Assembly: GCA_944326325.1 (NCBI GenBank)
Contig: CALVDQ010000007.1
Location: forward strand, 1-64,000
Origin: an uncultured Bacteroidales bacterium
GTDB lineage: Bacteria; Bacteroidota; Bacteroidia; Bacteroidales; UBA932
Direction of reading: 5' to 3'
DNA: 64,000 nt
Shown piece after piece: positions 19,166-28,802 of this stretch; the first letter of the stretch is position 1; every line of letters begins with the position of its first letter. The translations under genes were made by a program, and so were the position numbers. Below the pieces are notes generated by a model. That model did not search any database. It had not been told where the DNA came from and saw only the letters and a program-made list of their open reading frames with translations.

Positions 19166-19594
19166 CTATTGCTTGTTCAGTATTTTGACGAGTTTGCTTC
19201 TTGTGAAAACGGCGTGCTCGAATTCCGTCGAGAACCTTATCGCATCATGCGGGCAGGCGTTCACGCACAGGTGGCAGAACATACAGGATCCGAGGTCGTA
19301 CTCGTATTTCACAAGACGTTTCCTTGTTTTTCCCGTCTCCGGGTCGGTGACGGGTTCGGTAGTGATCTTTATCGTGCTGTTCGGGCACGCCATCTGGCAG
19401 AGACCGCAGGCGATGCATTTGCTTTCGTCAGGCATGACAAGCTCTCCGCAGAACCTGTCGTGCATTTTCAGCACGGCCCTGTTCTCAGGATACTGTTCCG
19501 TGATCTTCCTGGTAAAGAATTCCTTGAAAGTCACTTTCATACCGGTCAGGAGCGAGCCCAGACCGCGAAATATTCCTTTTATATAGCCGACCAT
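19166..19594 (-). CDS. nuoI: Complex I subunit I, two [4Fe-4S] clusters
   Basis: Hydrophilic subunit that carries clusters N6a and N6b towards the quinone site. Two CxxCxxCxxxCP motifs are intact: CIACGLCQMACP and CMFCHLCVNACP. I start it at ATG 19594 (MVGYIKGIFRGLGSLL, 142 residues) because further upstream the frame lies within nuoH. It follows nuoH by 2 bases. Confidence 0.96.
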   Translation of the reverse strand: MVGYIKGIFRGLGSLLTGMKVTFKEFFTRKITEQYPENRAVLKMHDRFCGELVMPDESKCIACGLCQMACPNSTIKITTEPVTDPETGKTRKRLVKYEYDLGSCMFCHLCVNACPHDAIRFSTEFEHAVFTRSKLVKILNKQ

Positions 19595-19596
19595 GA

Positions 19597-20673
19597 TTAA
19601 AAATGCAATTTGAATACAACAACGATTACCATAAGCAGCAGGTTTACAAGACCTATCGGCACCAGGTACTTCCACTCGAGCGTCAGTATCTGGTCGATCC
19701 TGAGCCTCGGGAATGTCCATTTGATCCACATCAGCAGCCATACGATGAAGAATGCCTTGGCGAAGAACCAGATAAAGCCCGGTATGGCATCCATCACGGC
19801 ATTGAATCCGTCGAGCCCCGGGATATGCAGCGGCATCCAGCCTCCGAGGAAGATGGTGGCGGCCACACTCGAGATTATGAAGAGGTTCACGAACTCTGCC
19901 ACGTAGAACAGACCGAAGTGCATTCCCGAATACTCGGTATGGTATCCTGCAGTAAGCTCGGACTCGGCCTCAGGCAGGTCGAACGGCCCCCTGTTGACTT
20001 CGGCATTGCCGGCTATGAGGTATATTATGAAGGCGATGACGGCAGGGATGTGTCCCTTGAATATGAACCATCCGTCCGCCTGACGCATCACTATCTCGGA
20101 GAACTGCATGGTGTCTGTCAGAACGACTATGGTAAGTATGGAGAGTCCCACTGAAAGCTCGTAGCTTATCATCTGGGCTCCGCTGCGCATGGCACCGATG
20201 AGGGAGAATTTGCTGTTGGAGCTCCATCCCGCGAGCAGGATGCCTATGATGCCTATGGACGAGGCGGCCATGAAGAAGAGTACGCCCACGTTGAAGTCGA
20301 GGATCTCCAGGCCGCGGCTTACAGGGATGCAGGCAAATGCCGTCACCGAAGCTATAATCACGATATACGGTGCAAGATTGTAGAGGAACCTGTCCGAGTG
20401 CCTTATCGTGATGATCTCCTTGGTGAGCATCTTGAATACGTCGCAGATTACCTGGATGCTGCCCCATGGCCCGACCCTTGTCGGTCCGAGACGGCACTGG
20501 AATGCAGCGCACACCTTGCGCTCCATATATATCATTATGATGGCTATCACGACATACAGCAGCAGAAGGCAGACTCCTATAATGACGCATTCGAGGAAGA
20601 TCGCCAGACTTTCCGACATGACGGATGCCAGCTGCGTATGTATCCAGTTTGTTACTATTCCGAAATCAAACAT
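19597..20673 (-). CDS. nuoH: Complex I subunit H
   Basis: Quinone-chamber membrane subunit, 358 residues with about eight helices. Family signatures: YMERKVCAAFQCRLGPTRVGPWG, the acidic loop FDLPEAESELTAGYHTEYSGM, and FFIVWLLMWIKWTFPRLRIDQ. It lies between nuoCD and nuoI; nuoG, which often comes before nuoH elsewhere, is absent. Confidence 0.97.
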   Translation of the reverse strand: MFDFGIVTNWIHTQLASVMSESLAIFLECVIIGVCLLLLYVVIAIIMIYMERKVCAAFQCRLGPTRVGPWGSIQVICDVFKMLTKEIITIRHSDRFLYNLAPYIVIIASVTAFACIPVSRGLEILDFNVGVLFFMAASSIGIIGILLAGWSSNSKFSLIGAMRSGAQMISYELSVGLSILTIVVLTDTMQFSEIVMRQADGWFIFKGHIPAVIAFIIYLIAGNAEVNRGPFDLPEAESELTAGYHTEYSGMHFGLFYVAEFVNLFIISSVAATIFLGGWMPLHIPGLDGFNAVMDAIPGFIWFFAKAFFIVWLLMWIKWTFPRLRIDQILTLEWKYLVPIGLVNLLLMVIVVVFKLHF

Positions 20674-20687
20674 ATCCTGTCTTTCTT

Positions 20688-22316
20688 TTATCTGTCAATG
20701 TCCGGGATCACATAGTCAAGCGTACCGCCGATGGCAATAAGGTCGGCGATCTTGACGTTCCTGGCGATAGTGTCCACGCAGGAGACAAGCGGGAGTCCGG
20801 TCGAGCGGAACTTGACCCTGTAAGGGTATCTGTCACCGCGGCTTTCAATGAATACCCCGAATTCACCGCGGCTGCCTTCCACTGCGGAGTACCAGCTGCC
20901 TTCAGGAAGCTTTATCAGCGGCTTCACCTTCATCTGGTATTCGCCCTCGGGGATGTTGTCTATGAGCTGGGCTATGATGTTCATGCTCTGCTCTATCTCC
21001 TTCATCCTGACCATGTAGCGGTCGAAGCAGTCTCCGTTGCCGAGGACAATTTCCTCGAAGTCCACTTTCCCGTACATCGCGTAAGGATGGCGTTTCCTGA
21101 CGTCGCAGGCCCAGCCTGAAGCCCTTCCCGTGCCGCCTGTAGCCCCGAAGGATATGGCGTCTTCGCGGGAAAGTTTCCCGGTGCCGATGAGCCTTTCGCG
21201 GGCTATGACATTACCGGTGAATATCTCGTGGTATTCCTTGAGCTTCGGCCTCATGTAGCTTATGAACTCCTTCACTTTCCTGACGAAGTCCGGATGGATG
21301 TCTGCCTGTACGCCTCCGATGGTGTTGTAGGTCTGTATCAGACGGCCTCCTGTAGTTTCCTCGAGTATGTCGAGGACTTTTTCCCTGTCCCTGAAGCCGA
21401 GGAAGAATACCTCCAGGGCCCCCATGTCCTGCGCGAGGCAGGATGTGAAGAGAAGATGGGAATCGATTCTCTGGAGTTCGTCCATAATGGTCCGGATATA
21501 CTGGATCCTTTCGGAGACTTCCAGTCCCATTGCCTTCTCGATGCACATGCAAAGCGCGTGTCTGTTCTGCATGGCCCCGAGGTAGTCGAGCCTGTCGGTG
21601 AATCCGAGTGTCTGCGGGTATGTGCTCGATTCGCAGAGCTTTTCGATACCCCTGTGTATGTAGCCGCAGTGAGCATCGATCTTCTTGATTGTCTCGCCTT
21701 CGAGAGATACCTGAAACCGGAGCACGCCGTGGGTGGCAGGATGCTGGGGCCCTATGTTTATCACATATTCCTCCTCTTCGAAAAGCGGATGCCTCTTGAG
21801 GATATAACTGCCGTCAGGGGTCATCTCGTAGCTCGGGGCGTCGTCGTCAGAGACTTCGTTCTTCATGTTCAGCGGGTTGAGGGCCATGTCGTAGTCCTTG
21901 CGGAGCGGATGTCCTTTCCAGTCGTCCCTGAGGAAGAGCCTCCTGAGGTCCGGATGCCCGATGAACTTGATTCCGAAGAAGTCGTAAGCCTCCCTCTCGT
22001 TGAAATTGGCCCCTTTCCAGAGGTCCTGTACGGACGGCAGGGCGGCGTTTTCCCTGTCCTTGTCTGCGGTCGAGACTGTTATGGTCCCGCCTGTGGAGGT
22101 GTTTTCGAGGTGATATACGCAGCCGAGCCCTTCCTCGCCCCAGTCCATTCCGGTGAGACTGCGGAGAAAGTCGAAGCCGGCTTCTTTCCGGAGCATTTCG
22201 GCTGTCTCACGGAAAGAGGATACAGGTATCCTGAACATTCCGTCTCCGGCGTCCGACCATACGGCAGCAGGGTCGATGGCCGCGATTCTTGCTTTTATGT
22301 CGATCTTGTTGTCCAT
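20688..22316 (-). CDS. nuoCD: Fused complex I subunits C and D
   Basis: A 542-residue fusion. The N-terminal part (about 1-165) is NuoC, with DLWKGANFNEREAYDFFGIKFIGHPDLRRLFL. The rest is NuoD, the 49-kDa homologue that shapes the quinone pocket, with GPQHPATHGVLRFQVSLEGETIKKIDAHCGYIHRGIEKL. The usual C-terminal VDIVLGSVD-type ending is replaced by GGTLDYVIPDIDR, close to the common DYVMGEVDR form. Fused nuoCD is known in several phyla. Spacing of 22 bases to nuoB and 14 to nuoH. Confidence 0.96.
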   Translation of the reverse strand: MDNKIDIKARIAAIDPAAVWSDAGDGMFRIPVSSFRETAEMLRKEAGFDFLRSLTGMDWGEEGLGCVYHLENTSTGGTITVSTADKDRENAALPSVQDLWKGANFNEREAYDFFGIKFIGHPDLRRLFLRDDWKGHPLRKDYDMALNPLNMKNEVSDDDAPSYEMTPDGSYILKRHPLFEEEEYVINIGPQHPATHGVLRFQVSLEGETIKKIDAHCGYIHRGIEKLCESSTYPQTLGFTDRLDYLGAMQNRHALCMCIEKAMGLEVSERIQYIRTIMDELQRIDSHLLFTSCLAQDMGALEVFFLGFRDREKVLDILEETTGGRLIQTYNTIGGVQADIHPDFVRKVKEFISYMRPKLKEYHEIFTGNVIARERLIGTGKLSREDAISFGATGGTGRASGWACDVRKRHPYAMYGKVDFEEIVLGNGDCFDRYMVRMKEIEQSMNIIAQLIDNIPEGEYQMKVKPLIKLPEGSWYSAVEGSRGEFGVFIESRGDRYPYRVKFRSTGLPLVSCVDTIARNVKIADLIAIGGTLDYVIPDIDR

Positions 22317-22338
22317 ATTCCTTGTTGTCTTTATCCCG

Positions 22339-23010
22339 TTATGCCAGTCCGGACTCGTCGTATTCCTTGTAGTCTTCAGCGGTGTTGGTGTCGGCCCTCA
22401 TCTGCCTTTCATACTCCTTCTCGCTGATACCCTTGTTCAGTCCGCCGAGGAACCGCTCGGCCTTAACCTTGCGCTGCAGCTGCATGAGCCCGTAAAGCAT
22501 GGCTTCAGGTCTCGGAGGACAGCCCGGGATGTACACGTCTACCGGGATGATCTTGTCTACCCCGTCCACTACATGGTAGGATTTCTTGAACGGACCTCCG
22601 CTTATGGCGCATCCTCCCGTAGCTACCACGTATTTCGGGTCGGCCATCTGGTCGTAGAGACGTTTCAGGACCGGTGCCATCTTATGGGTGATGGTCCCGG
22701 CGACCATTATGAAATCCGCCTGCCGCGGCGATGACCTCGCTACCTCGAAACCGAACCTTGCGAAATCGTATCTTGCGGCACCTATGGCCATGAACTCGAT
22801 ACCGCAGCAGCTCGTGGCGAAGGTCAGCGGCCACAGGCTGTTGCTGCGACCCCATTCTATGACCTCGTCAAGGCATCCGACTATGACATTGGTCCCGTTC
22901 TCACGTAGCTCCCTGAGCATATTCTCGATGTACTCGTTGTCGTTGAAATCCTCGTATTTCATCGACTTTATGTTGACATTTCTCTTCATAGCACCGTGTT
23001 TTATTTCCAT
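22339..23010 (-). CDS. nuoB: Complex I subunit B
   Basis: Carries cluster N2, the last iron-sulfur cluster before quinone. The ligand motif [10 protein letters not shown] is present along with [28 protein letters not shown] and [10 protein letters not shown]. The first ATG (23010) overlaps nuoA by 10 bases; ATG 22989 (MKRNVN) is an alternative. The C-terminal tail after about residue 185 is charged and longer than in E. coli. Confidence 0.97.
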   Translation of the reverse strand: MEIKHGAMKRNVNIKSMKYEDFNDNEYIENMLRELRENGTNVIVGCLDEVIEWGRSNSLWPLTFATSCCGIEFMAIGAARYDFARFGFEVARSSPRQADFIMVAGTITHKMAPVLKRLYDQMADPKYVVATGGCAISGGPFKKSYHVVDGVDKIIPVDVYIPGCPPRPEAMLYGLMQLQRKVKAERFLGGLNKGISEKEYERQMRADTNTAEDYKEYDESGLA

Positions 23011-23351
23011 TCAAGGGCGCCTTTCCTCCATGCATACGCAAGCCCGAGCACGAGTATCAGAAGGAAGAACAGTACGCTGACAAGTCCGTAGAGCCCGAGT
23101 TCCTGGACGACAACCGCCCATGCGAAAAGGAATACTGTCTCCACGTCGAACATCAGGAACAGGATGGCGAACAGGTAATATCCGACCTTGAACTGCATCC
23201 AGGATTTTCCTCTTGTGGGAATGCCGCATTCGTAAGGCTCGCTTTTCTGGGGGTTGTAGGAGCGGGGAGCTATCGCTTTCGCGATTCCCACTGCGGCTGC
23301 TACCATGATTATGGCAATGAGTATAACAACTACTAACAGTATGAAATTCAT
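23001..23351 (-). CDS. nuoA: Complex I subunit A
   Basis: Three-helix membrane subunit of 116 residues. [45 protein letters not shown] is the family signature. First gene of the operon, behind a Bacteroidota-type promoter. Confidence 0.97.
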   Translation of the reverse strand: MNFILLVVVILIAIIMVAAAVGIAKAIAPRSYNPQKSEPYECGIPTRGKSWMQFKVGYYLFAILFLMFDVETVFLFAWAVVVQELGLYGLVSVLFFLLILVLGLAYAWRKGALEWK

Positions 23352-23394
23352 AACAATAAATAAATATTTGTTACTTTTTTCCAGAATTCGGCCG

Positions 23395-23402
23395 CAAATT
23401 TA
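23395..23402 (-). promoter_or_regulatory. nuo operon promoter -7 box
   Basis: On the minus strand TAAATTTG followed by CGGCC, a TAnnTTTG match about 44 bases before the nuoA ATG. A good -33 element is not evident. The rest of 23352-23570 is otherwise featureless to me. Confidence 0.5.
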
Positions 23403-23570
23403 AGGAAAATCTGTTGAAAAAACCACCCGAAATCTTCAGAATTCCTCCAGGTTTCCTTGTCATGCCGTGAAAACCCGCCGGACTGCAGACATAAAGACCT
23501 TCCGGAGGCGGCTGCAGCCGTTTTATCCTGTATTAAACGTGTAATCCTTCAGAACACGGATAGCCCTGCA

Positions 23571-23578
23571 TACTTTTG
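23571..23578 (+). promoter_or_regulatory. Promoter -7 box of the fimbrial operon
   Basis: TACTTTTG followed by CA, matching TAnnTTTG, 52 bases before the ATG at 23630. The -33 element is weak. Confidence 0.55.
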
Positions 23579-23629
23579 CATCGGAACAGAACCGGAGCCT
23601 CTTGCGGCAGCCGGACAAAATGTAGAGTT

Positions 23630-25201
23630 ATGAGCAGATTGATGGGATTATTGTTCTTGTATGCGATGCTGGCTGCGTGCAGCAAGGATGCTGTGACAGG
23701 GAATGACGCCGTCAGGACCGGACCGGAAGAGACCATGTCTCACGGTATGATAGTCCTCGGGGACAGGCTGGAGAATCCGTATACCACCGAAAACATGCAG
23801 GAGGCGTACATGGCTCTCTATCCGACCAAGTCGAGGAGTGATGTAAAGACCTCGCATCTGTATGTCAGGTTCCTTCCTGCGGACGAGGAGGAATTCGACA
23901 TACTGACAGATTCCGGCCTTGACCTTGTTGACTACCCTGTGGACTATGAGATATTGGTTGACGGGGACTATTATCATGACCCTTCGGTGGGTGAAGACAG
24001 TTATACATGGCAGTATGCTGTGGCACCTGCTGACTACGAGTTCCCGGACGTACGGTATGAGATACTGGATGAATGCCATATCACGGAAACCGATCCCGTG
24101 TCGCGTTCCGCAGACGGCATAGACTGGGAAGCTGTCGAAATGGAGGCATTTCGGCTGACAGGAAACGGCGACATGCTCCAGCCGCAGACAAAGGGAAGCA
24201 AGGTCTATCCGTCCGGAAGAATCACAATCGTGGACGACCAGGCTAACGGAGGCAAACCTTTCGGCCTTGCCGGGGTCAGGGTCAGGTGCAACACTTTCGT
24301 GAAATTCTCCAATACCTATACCGACAGGGACGGTTACTACACCATGCCCAGGAAGTTCTCCGCAAACCTGAAATACAGACTTGTGTTCAAGAACGAGAAA
24401 GGCTTCGCCATAGGCTTCAACCTCATCCTGCAGCCGGCTTCGGCATCGGCTCTCGGCAAAGGCCCTGCGGAAGGGCTGAGCGCTACAATCACCAAAAATT
24501 CAGACAGGACGCTTTTCCTGCGCTCTGTAGTGAACAACGCGGCCTATGACTATATCTCGAGATGCTCTGTGGATGACATGAACCTGACTCTGCCTCCTGA
24601 CGACCTCAGGATATGGCTGCTGTCAGGGATGGATGCCAGCAGTGCCGTCCTCATACATCACAAGGTGGGTGTCTCCCACTCCCTTGTCGCCGGTTTCCTC
24701 GGCTACTTCGCATCCCTGATCTCGTTCTTTGCCCCGGACGTGACGATAGGTACATCTGATATGCAGACCTATGGCGATGTATACCGGGCCGTATGCCATG
24801 AACTTGCACATTGCAGCCATTTTGCACAGGTAGGGACGGATTACTGGAACAGGTACGTGGAATACATCCTCAGGTCCTATCTGAAATCGGGTGGCTCCGC
24901 ATACGGAGACGGTTCCGGGGAATATGCCGGCTACTGTGAGGTAGGCGAGATGTGGGCATATTATCTGGAAAGCGTGATGTATCAGGAACGTTATGGAGGA
25001 CCCATGCCCCAGTTCGGCACGGGCTACTGGTTCAGTCCCCAGATTTTCCGTTATCTCGATGACCGCGGTTTCTCGAGGACAGATTTCCTCTCGGCCATGC
25101 AGTCTGACGTTACCGGTACGGACGTGCTGCAGAACAGGCTGATGTCCATGTCTCCGGACAGGTCGGAAATGATAAGTCAGGTGTTTGCCAGATATAAATG
25201 A
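23630..25201 (+). CDS. Lipoprotein with carboxypeptidase-regulatory-like domain and HExxH motif
   Basis: I do not recognise a named family. The 523 residues start with a signal peptide and lipobox LYAMLAACSK. A middle segment (about 190-265, SGRITIVDDQ...FGLAGVRVRCNT...TDRDGYYTMP) resembles carboxypeptidase-regulatory-like beta-sandwich domains. The C-terminal part has HELAHCSH (His390, Glu391, His394), a zinc-metallopeptidase signature, and a glutamate-rich YCEVGEMWAYYLE (Glu437/Glu440) that could give the third zinc ligand of a gluzincin. The stop overlaps the next gene (ATGA), so it belongs to the fimbrial operon. A surface protease that processes or remodels fimbriae is an inference; a non-catalytic role is possible. 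Confidence 0.7.
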   Translation: MSRLMGLLFLYAMLAACSKDAVTGNDAVRTGPEETMSHGMIVLGDRLENPYTTENMQEAYMALYPTKSRSDVKTSHLYVRFLPADEEEFDILTDSGLDLVDYPVDYEILVDGDYYHDPSVGEDSYTWQYAVAPADYEFPDVRYEILDECHITETDPVSRSADGIDWEAVEMEAFRLTGNGDMLQPQTKGSKVYPSGRITIVDDQANGGKPFGLAGVRVRCNTFVKFSNTYTDRDGYYTMPRKFSANLKYRLVFKNEKGFAIGFNLILQPASASALGKGPAEGLSATITKNSDRTLFLRSVVNNAAYDYISRCSVDDMNLTLPPDDLRIWLLSGMDASSAVLIHHKVGVSHSLVAGFLGYFASLISFFAPDVTIGTSDMQTYGDVYRAVCHELAHCSHFAQVGTDYWNRYVEYILRSYLKSGGSAYGDGSGEYAGYCEVGEMWAYYLESVMYQERYGGPMPQFGTGYWFSPQIFRYLDDRGFSRTDFLSAMQSDVTGTDVLQNRLMSMSPDRSEMISQVFARYK

Positions 25202-25773
25202 GGTTGGAAATGAAACGTATGCTTATATCGATTTTTTCTGCCGCCGCCTTCCTGCTTGCGCAGGATATGGATGCCAGACGCTTCTCGGTGTCCACAAACA
25301 TGCTCGGCTATCTTTATCTCGGGACATTCAATCTGGAGACTTCCTACGGCTTTTCCAGGCACTGGAGCCTGACGGCAGGAGCCGAGTTCAACCCGTTCAC
25401 ATTCAGGATGCAGGGAGGCGACAGGCAGTTCCAGAGCCGCCAGCAGTCATACGAACTGGGGGCGAGGTACTGGCCGTGGCACGTATATTCCGGATGGTGG
25501 GTCGCAGCCAAGGCCAGATACCGGGAATACAACCACGGAGGGTTGTTCTCCCTTAAGACCGAGGAAGGCGACGGATTCGGGATCGGGCTTTCCGCCGGCT
25601 ATTCCTATATGATCCATCCGAGGCTCAATCTGGAGTTCGGGCTGGGCCTTTGGTCCGGAGTAAGGAAATTTACCCTTTATGACTGTCCTTCCTGCGGGAA
25701 TACCCTGGATTCCGGGGTCAAGGGATTTATTCTGCCTGATGAACTTTTACTGTCGCTGGTCTATGTTTTCTGA
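25198..25773 (+). CDS. DUF3575 outer-membrane protein
   Basis: A 191-residue protein with signal peptide and alternating beta-strand pattern ending in aromatic residues (LLLSLVYVF), as in small outer-membrane barrels. RFSVSTNMLGYLYLGTFNLETSYGFSRHWSLTAGAEFNPF matches DUF3575, a family often found beside FimA/Mfa-type fimbrial genes in Bacteroidales. ATG 25210 (MKRMLIS) is an alternative start. It overlaps the gene before it by 4 bases and the gene after it by 11. Confidence 0.82.
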   Translation: MRLEMKRMLISIFSAAAFLLAQDMDARRFSVSTNMLGYLYLGTFNLETSYGFSRHWSLTAGAEFNPFTFRMQGGDRQFQSRQQSYELGARYWPWHVYSGWWVAAKARYREYNHGGLFSLKTEEGDGFGIGLSAGYSYMIHPRLNLEFGLGLWSGVRKFTLYDCPSCGNTLDSGVKGFILPDELLLSLVYVF

Positions 25774-27640
25774 CAAGAACATATCGGTGATCATCGCCGT
25801 GCTGCTGCCGGTGCTGGCCTGTTCCTGCTCATCATTGAGAAGGTACCAGGATATCCGGCAGGCGGACGCGCTCCCGTCACTTACACTCCCTCAGGAGGAT
25901 TTGTCCCCGCTGCCTGAAGACGATCCGGGAGAATCTGTGGTGGATTCCGTCCCTGGGCATGACGGCCCTCTGATAATGAACGCCATAAGGGACAGCGAGA
26001 CAGGAGAGATGACGGCGACCGACGTGATTGCGGCTTCGAAGGTAGTGGCCCGCTTCAGGAATGTGGCCGAGCGGCTGGGGATGATTTCCCTCGCTTTCGA
26101 TGTCACCGTACCGGAATCTCTTGTATCTTCCGATATGCAGCTCCGATTTTTGCCTGTCATCGGGACTCCGGAGGGGAATGTCGACCTGAAACCTGTCCTT
26201 ATAACCGGACGGAATTACAGGAAGCGGCAGCTGAGGGGGTATGAGAGATACAGGAATTTCCTGGAGTCCATCGTCACGGACAGTATGGCCTTCATACGCC
26301 TTTCCCTTCTCGAAACCTTTATAGAACGTTATTTCCCGGAGACCTTCGCCATGAAAAACGATTCGTCAGTGGTACCTGACCCTGTAGCGGAAAACCTGTT
26401 CGGTGTGACACAGGCCGCAGTCCTGAGACATTACACCAGACAGGCGTCGAAAGACCGGAACGCCAGGAAGTACGGAAGCCGTGAAGAAATGTTCCGCAAA
26501 TATGTCAGGTCCCCGATACTCCGGGAAGTCAGTCTCGATACGGTAATGAATCCAGGCACGGGGCAACTTACATACCGGTATACCCATACCATGCCTGCCT
26601 CGCCAGGGGTAAGGAAACTGACAGTCAGGCTCGACGGCTCCGTCTACAGGGACGGCGGGAAGGTAGCCGTGCTGCCGTCTCCGGAAAACCTGACCTTCTA
26701 TATAAGTTCCATGTCTTCTCTTGCCGACAATACGCCGAGATATATTTTCAAGGTGGTCAGCAGGTCCGTATCGGACAATACCGATGCCTTCCTCGACTTC
26801 CGGCAGGGGAGTACAGACCTTGATACATTGGCGGAAGGGAACGCAGCGGAACTCGGCCGCATACGTAAATGCCTGGATGACATCAGTTTCAGAAAAGATC
26901 TTGTACTCGACTCCATCATAGTCACGGCTTCCTGTTCTCCGGAAGGCAGCTGGGACTACAACAGCAGGCTTGCACGGGGAAGGGCCGCTACAGTGAAGTC
27001 GTTCGTTCTGGACAGCCGTGCAAGCGAACTGGAAGACAGTTCGGTCCGGTCGAGATATGTGCCTGAAAACTGGGAGTATCTGCTACGTATAGTGGAGAAT
27101 GATACGGTGATAGGTACGCGTAGCAAAGATGTGATCCGTTCGGCGGCTGCCGTGGAGGACAAGGATGCCGCCGAACGGGAATTCTCCTCGCTCCCTGAAT
27201 ACAGGTATCTGAGAGAAAAGATATACCCGAGGCTCAGGACTGTGAATTTCAGTTTCTATATGCACCGGCCGGGAATGCAGAAGGACACCATACATACGAC
27301 GGAGCTCGACACGGTGTATATGAGAGGCCTGGAAGCCTTGAGAAATCTGGACTACAGGACGGCTGCGACCTTGCTCGGTTCTTATAGGGACTATAATTCG
27401 GCCCTCGCCCTTGCTTCTTCAGGCTATGACGAGCCGGCCCTTGCCATATTGTCGGCGATAAAGGACCCTGATGCAAGGTCCGACTATCTCGAGGCGATTC
27501 TGCTGTCCCGGCTCGGAGAATTCGGCATGGCGTCGGAATGCTTCAGAAGAAGCGTGGCAAAGGACCCGTCCATGAGACACAGGGCCAATCTCGACCCGGA
27601 GATGGCCGAGGTCCTGGAACATTTTACTGACATGGAATAA
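25763..27640 (+). CDS. Fimbrial-locus lipoprotein with OmpA-like and TPR-like regions
   Basis: 625 residues from ATG 25763, which overlaps the DUF3575 gene; the lipobox is LLPVLACS. The central part has Ser/Asp-rich beta structure. IIVTASCSPEGSWDYNSRLARGRAATVKSFV (about 390-425) resembles the peptidoglycan-contact helix of OmpA C-domains. The last 110 residues look like TPR repeats (LEALRNLDYRTAATLLGSYRDYNSAL and following). OmpA-containing lipoproteins, often with DUF3868, are regular partners of DUF3575 in fimbrial loci. It probably links the fimbria base to the cell wall; this is inference from context. Confidence 0.75.
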   Translation: MFSDKNISVIIAVLLPVLACSCSSLRRYQDIRQADALPSLTLPQEDLSPLPEDDPGESVVDSVPGHDGPLIMNAIRDSETGEMTATDVIAASKVVARFRNVAERLGMISLAFDVTVPESLVSSDMQLRFLPVIGTPEGNVDLKPVLITGRNYRKRQLRGYERYRNFLESIVTDSMAFIRLSLLETFIERYFPETFAMKNDSSVVPDPVAENLFGVTQAAVLRHYTRQASKDRNARKYGSREEMFRKYVRSPILREVSLDTVMNPGTGQLTYRYTHTMPASPGVRKLTVRLDGSVYRDGGKVAVLPSPENLTFYISSMSSLADNTPRYIFKVVSRSVSDNTDAFLDFRQGSTDLDTLAEGNAAELGRIRKCLDDISFRKDLVLDSIIVTASCSPEGSWDYNSRLARGRAATVKSFVLDSRASELEDSSVRSRYVPENWEYLLRIVENDTVIGTRSKDVIRSAAAVEDKDAAEREFSSLPEYRYLREKIYPRLRTVNFSFYMHRPGMQKDTIHTTELDTVYMRGLEALRNLDYRTAATLLGSYRDYNSALALASSGYDEPALAILSAIKDPDARSDYLEAILLSRLGEFGMASECFRRSVAKDPSMRHRANLDPEMAEVLEHFTDME

Positions 27641-27737
27641 CATATCATGAATCCGATGAAATTCAATTATGGAATCTCACCTTACCGGCGTTAATATGCT
27701 TACCGATATATACTTTAACCAATTAAATCCAACAGAA

Positions 27738-28733
27738 ATGTATTCTTTTGAAAAAATCTTCAAGCCGGCGGTTTCCGCCGCAATGGCCGCATCGCTGCTG
27801 GCCTGTACAATGACCGACCCTGAAAATAAAGCCGTGGTGACGGCAGAAGACGGGATGATTTCCGTGAACGTATCCGTCCCTGCAAAGGGGACGAGACTGC
27901 TCGATATCCAGGGGGAGAGCAATGTGAACAGTCTGCAGGTCTTTGTCTTCAGTTCAGACGACAGGCTGGAAGCCTACGCTTCGGGAGACGGTTCTTCCCT
28001 CACCCTGGACTGTACCTCAGGTGAAAAGGAATTCATGGCGGTGACGAATGCTCCGTCCCTGGAAAGTATACTGACGAAAAGCGAGCTCCAGTCGGCCGTT
28101 TCGGACCTGTCGGACAATTCCCCGTCCGGTCTCGTGATGTCCGGCTCCGTGTCCAGGACGCTGTCCGGCGCTGACACGGACGTGGAGATCCCGGTCGCAA
28201 GGCTCGTGGCGAGGATTTCCGTCAGGGAGATTACCAACGGACTTTCCGTTCCAGGGTATTACGATTCTTCGATTGAACTGACGGACATCTATCTGTCCGA
28301 TGTTGCCGGAACCTGCCCTTATTTCGGGACTCATGAACCGGAGGAATGGATAAACAAGCTGGGTATCGCGGAGGAGACTTCCGAACTCCTGCATTCCGGG
28401 AACCTGTCCGGGTCCATTTCCCACGGGAATACTTACAGGACAAGCCATTATTTCTACTGTTACCCGAATCCTGTTTCGGATGATTCTTCGTCGCTGACAT
28501 GGTGTCCGAGGTTCACAAGACTCGTCATTGCCACGGAAATCGAAGGGGAGACCTACTATTACCCGATTGCCATAGGCAACATTGAGGCAAATCACACATA
28601 TGACATAGAGCATGTCCAGATAAACAGGCTCGGTTCCGACAACCCTGCGGTCCCGGTGGAAGTGGGGTCTGTTTCCGTTTCGATAAAGGTCATGGACTGG
28701 GAGACAGGGACAGTCACCGATGTGACAATTTAG
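27738..28733 (+). CDS. Fimbrillin, FimA/Mfa1-like stalk subunit
   Basis: Predicted type V pilin precursor, 331 residues. It is made as a lipoprotein (LLACTM, Cys23). In known type V pilins an arginine protease removes the N-terminal strand after export so that the next subunit can insert; KGTRLL near residue 57 is a candidate site. The N-domain ISVNVSVPAKGTRLLDIQGESNVNSLQVFVF and the motif VEIPVARLVARISVREI are typical of the FimA/Mfa1 superfamily. I prefer ATG 27738 since ATG 27669 and 27696 would place the signal peptide too far inside. A 70-base gap with a weak inverted repeat separates it from the anchor gene. Confidence 0.82.
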   Translation: MYSFEKIFKPAVSAAMAASLLACTMTDPENKAVVTAEDGMISVNVSVPAKGTRLLDIQGESNVNSLQVFVFSSDDRLEAYASGDGSSLTLDCTSGEKEFMAVTNAPSLESILTKSELQSAVSDLSDNSPSGLVMSGSVSRTLSGADTDVEIPVARLVARISVREITNGLSVPGYYDSSIELTDIYLSDVAGTCPYFGTHEPEEWINKLGIAEETSELLHSGNLSGSISHGNTYRTSHYFYCYPNPVSDDSSSLTWCPRFTRLVIATEIEGETYYYPIAIGNIEANHTYDIEHVQINRLGSDNPAVPVEVGSVSVSIKVMDWETGTVTDVTI

Positions 28734-28802
28734 AAGCTGTTTAAAATTCATACCGATAAGATTTCAAACAGTTTTTAGGAAAATCGTAAAATACCGGAAA
28801 TT

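Noticed and set aside
21228..22427. 399-codon plus-strand frame across nuoCD
   Set aside because: Antisense of conserved NuoC/D residues; no promoter or family match.
28733..28802. Possible attenuator between the fimbrillin and anchor genes
   Set aside because: The repeats CTGTTT/AAACAG are only 6 bp with a 26-base spacer; too weak to annotate, though a partial terminator here would fit the stalk-over-anchor ratio.
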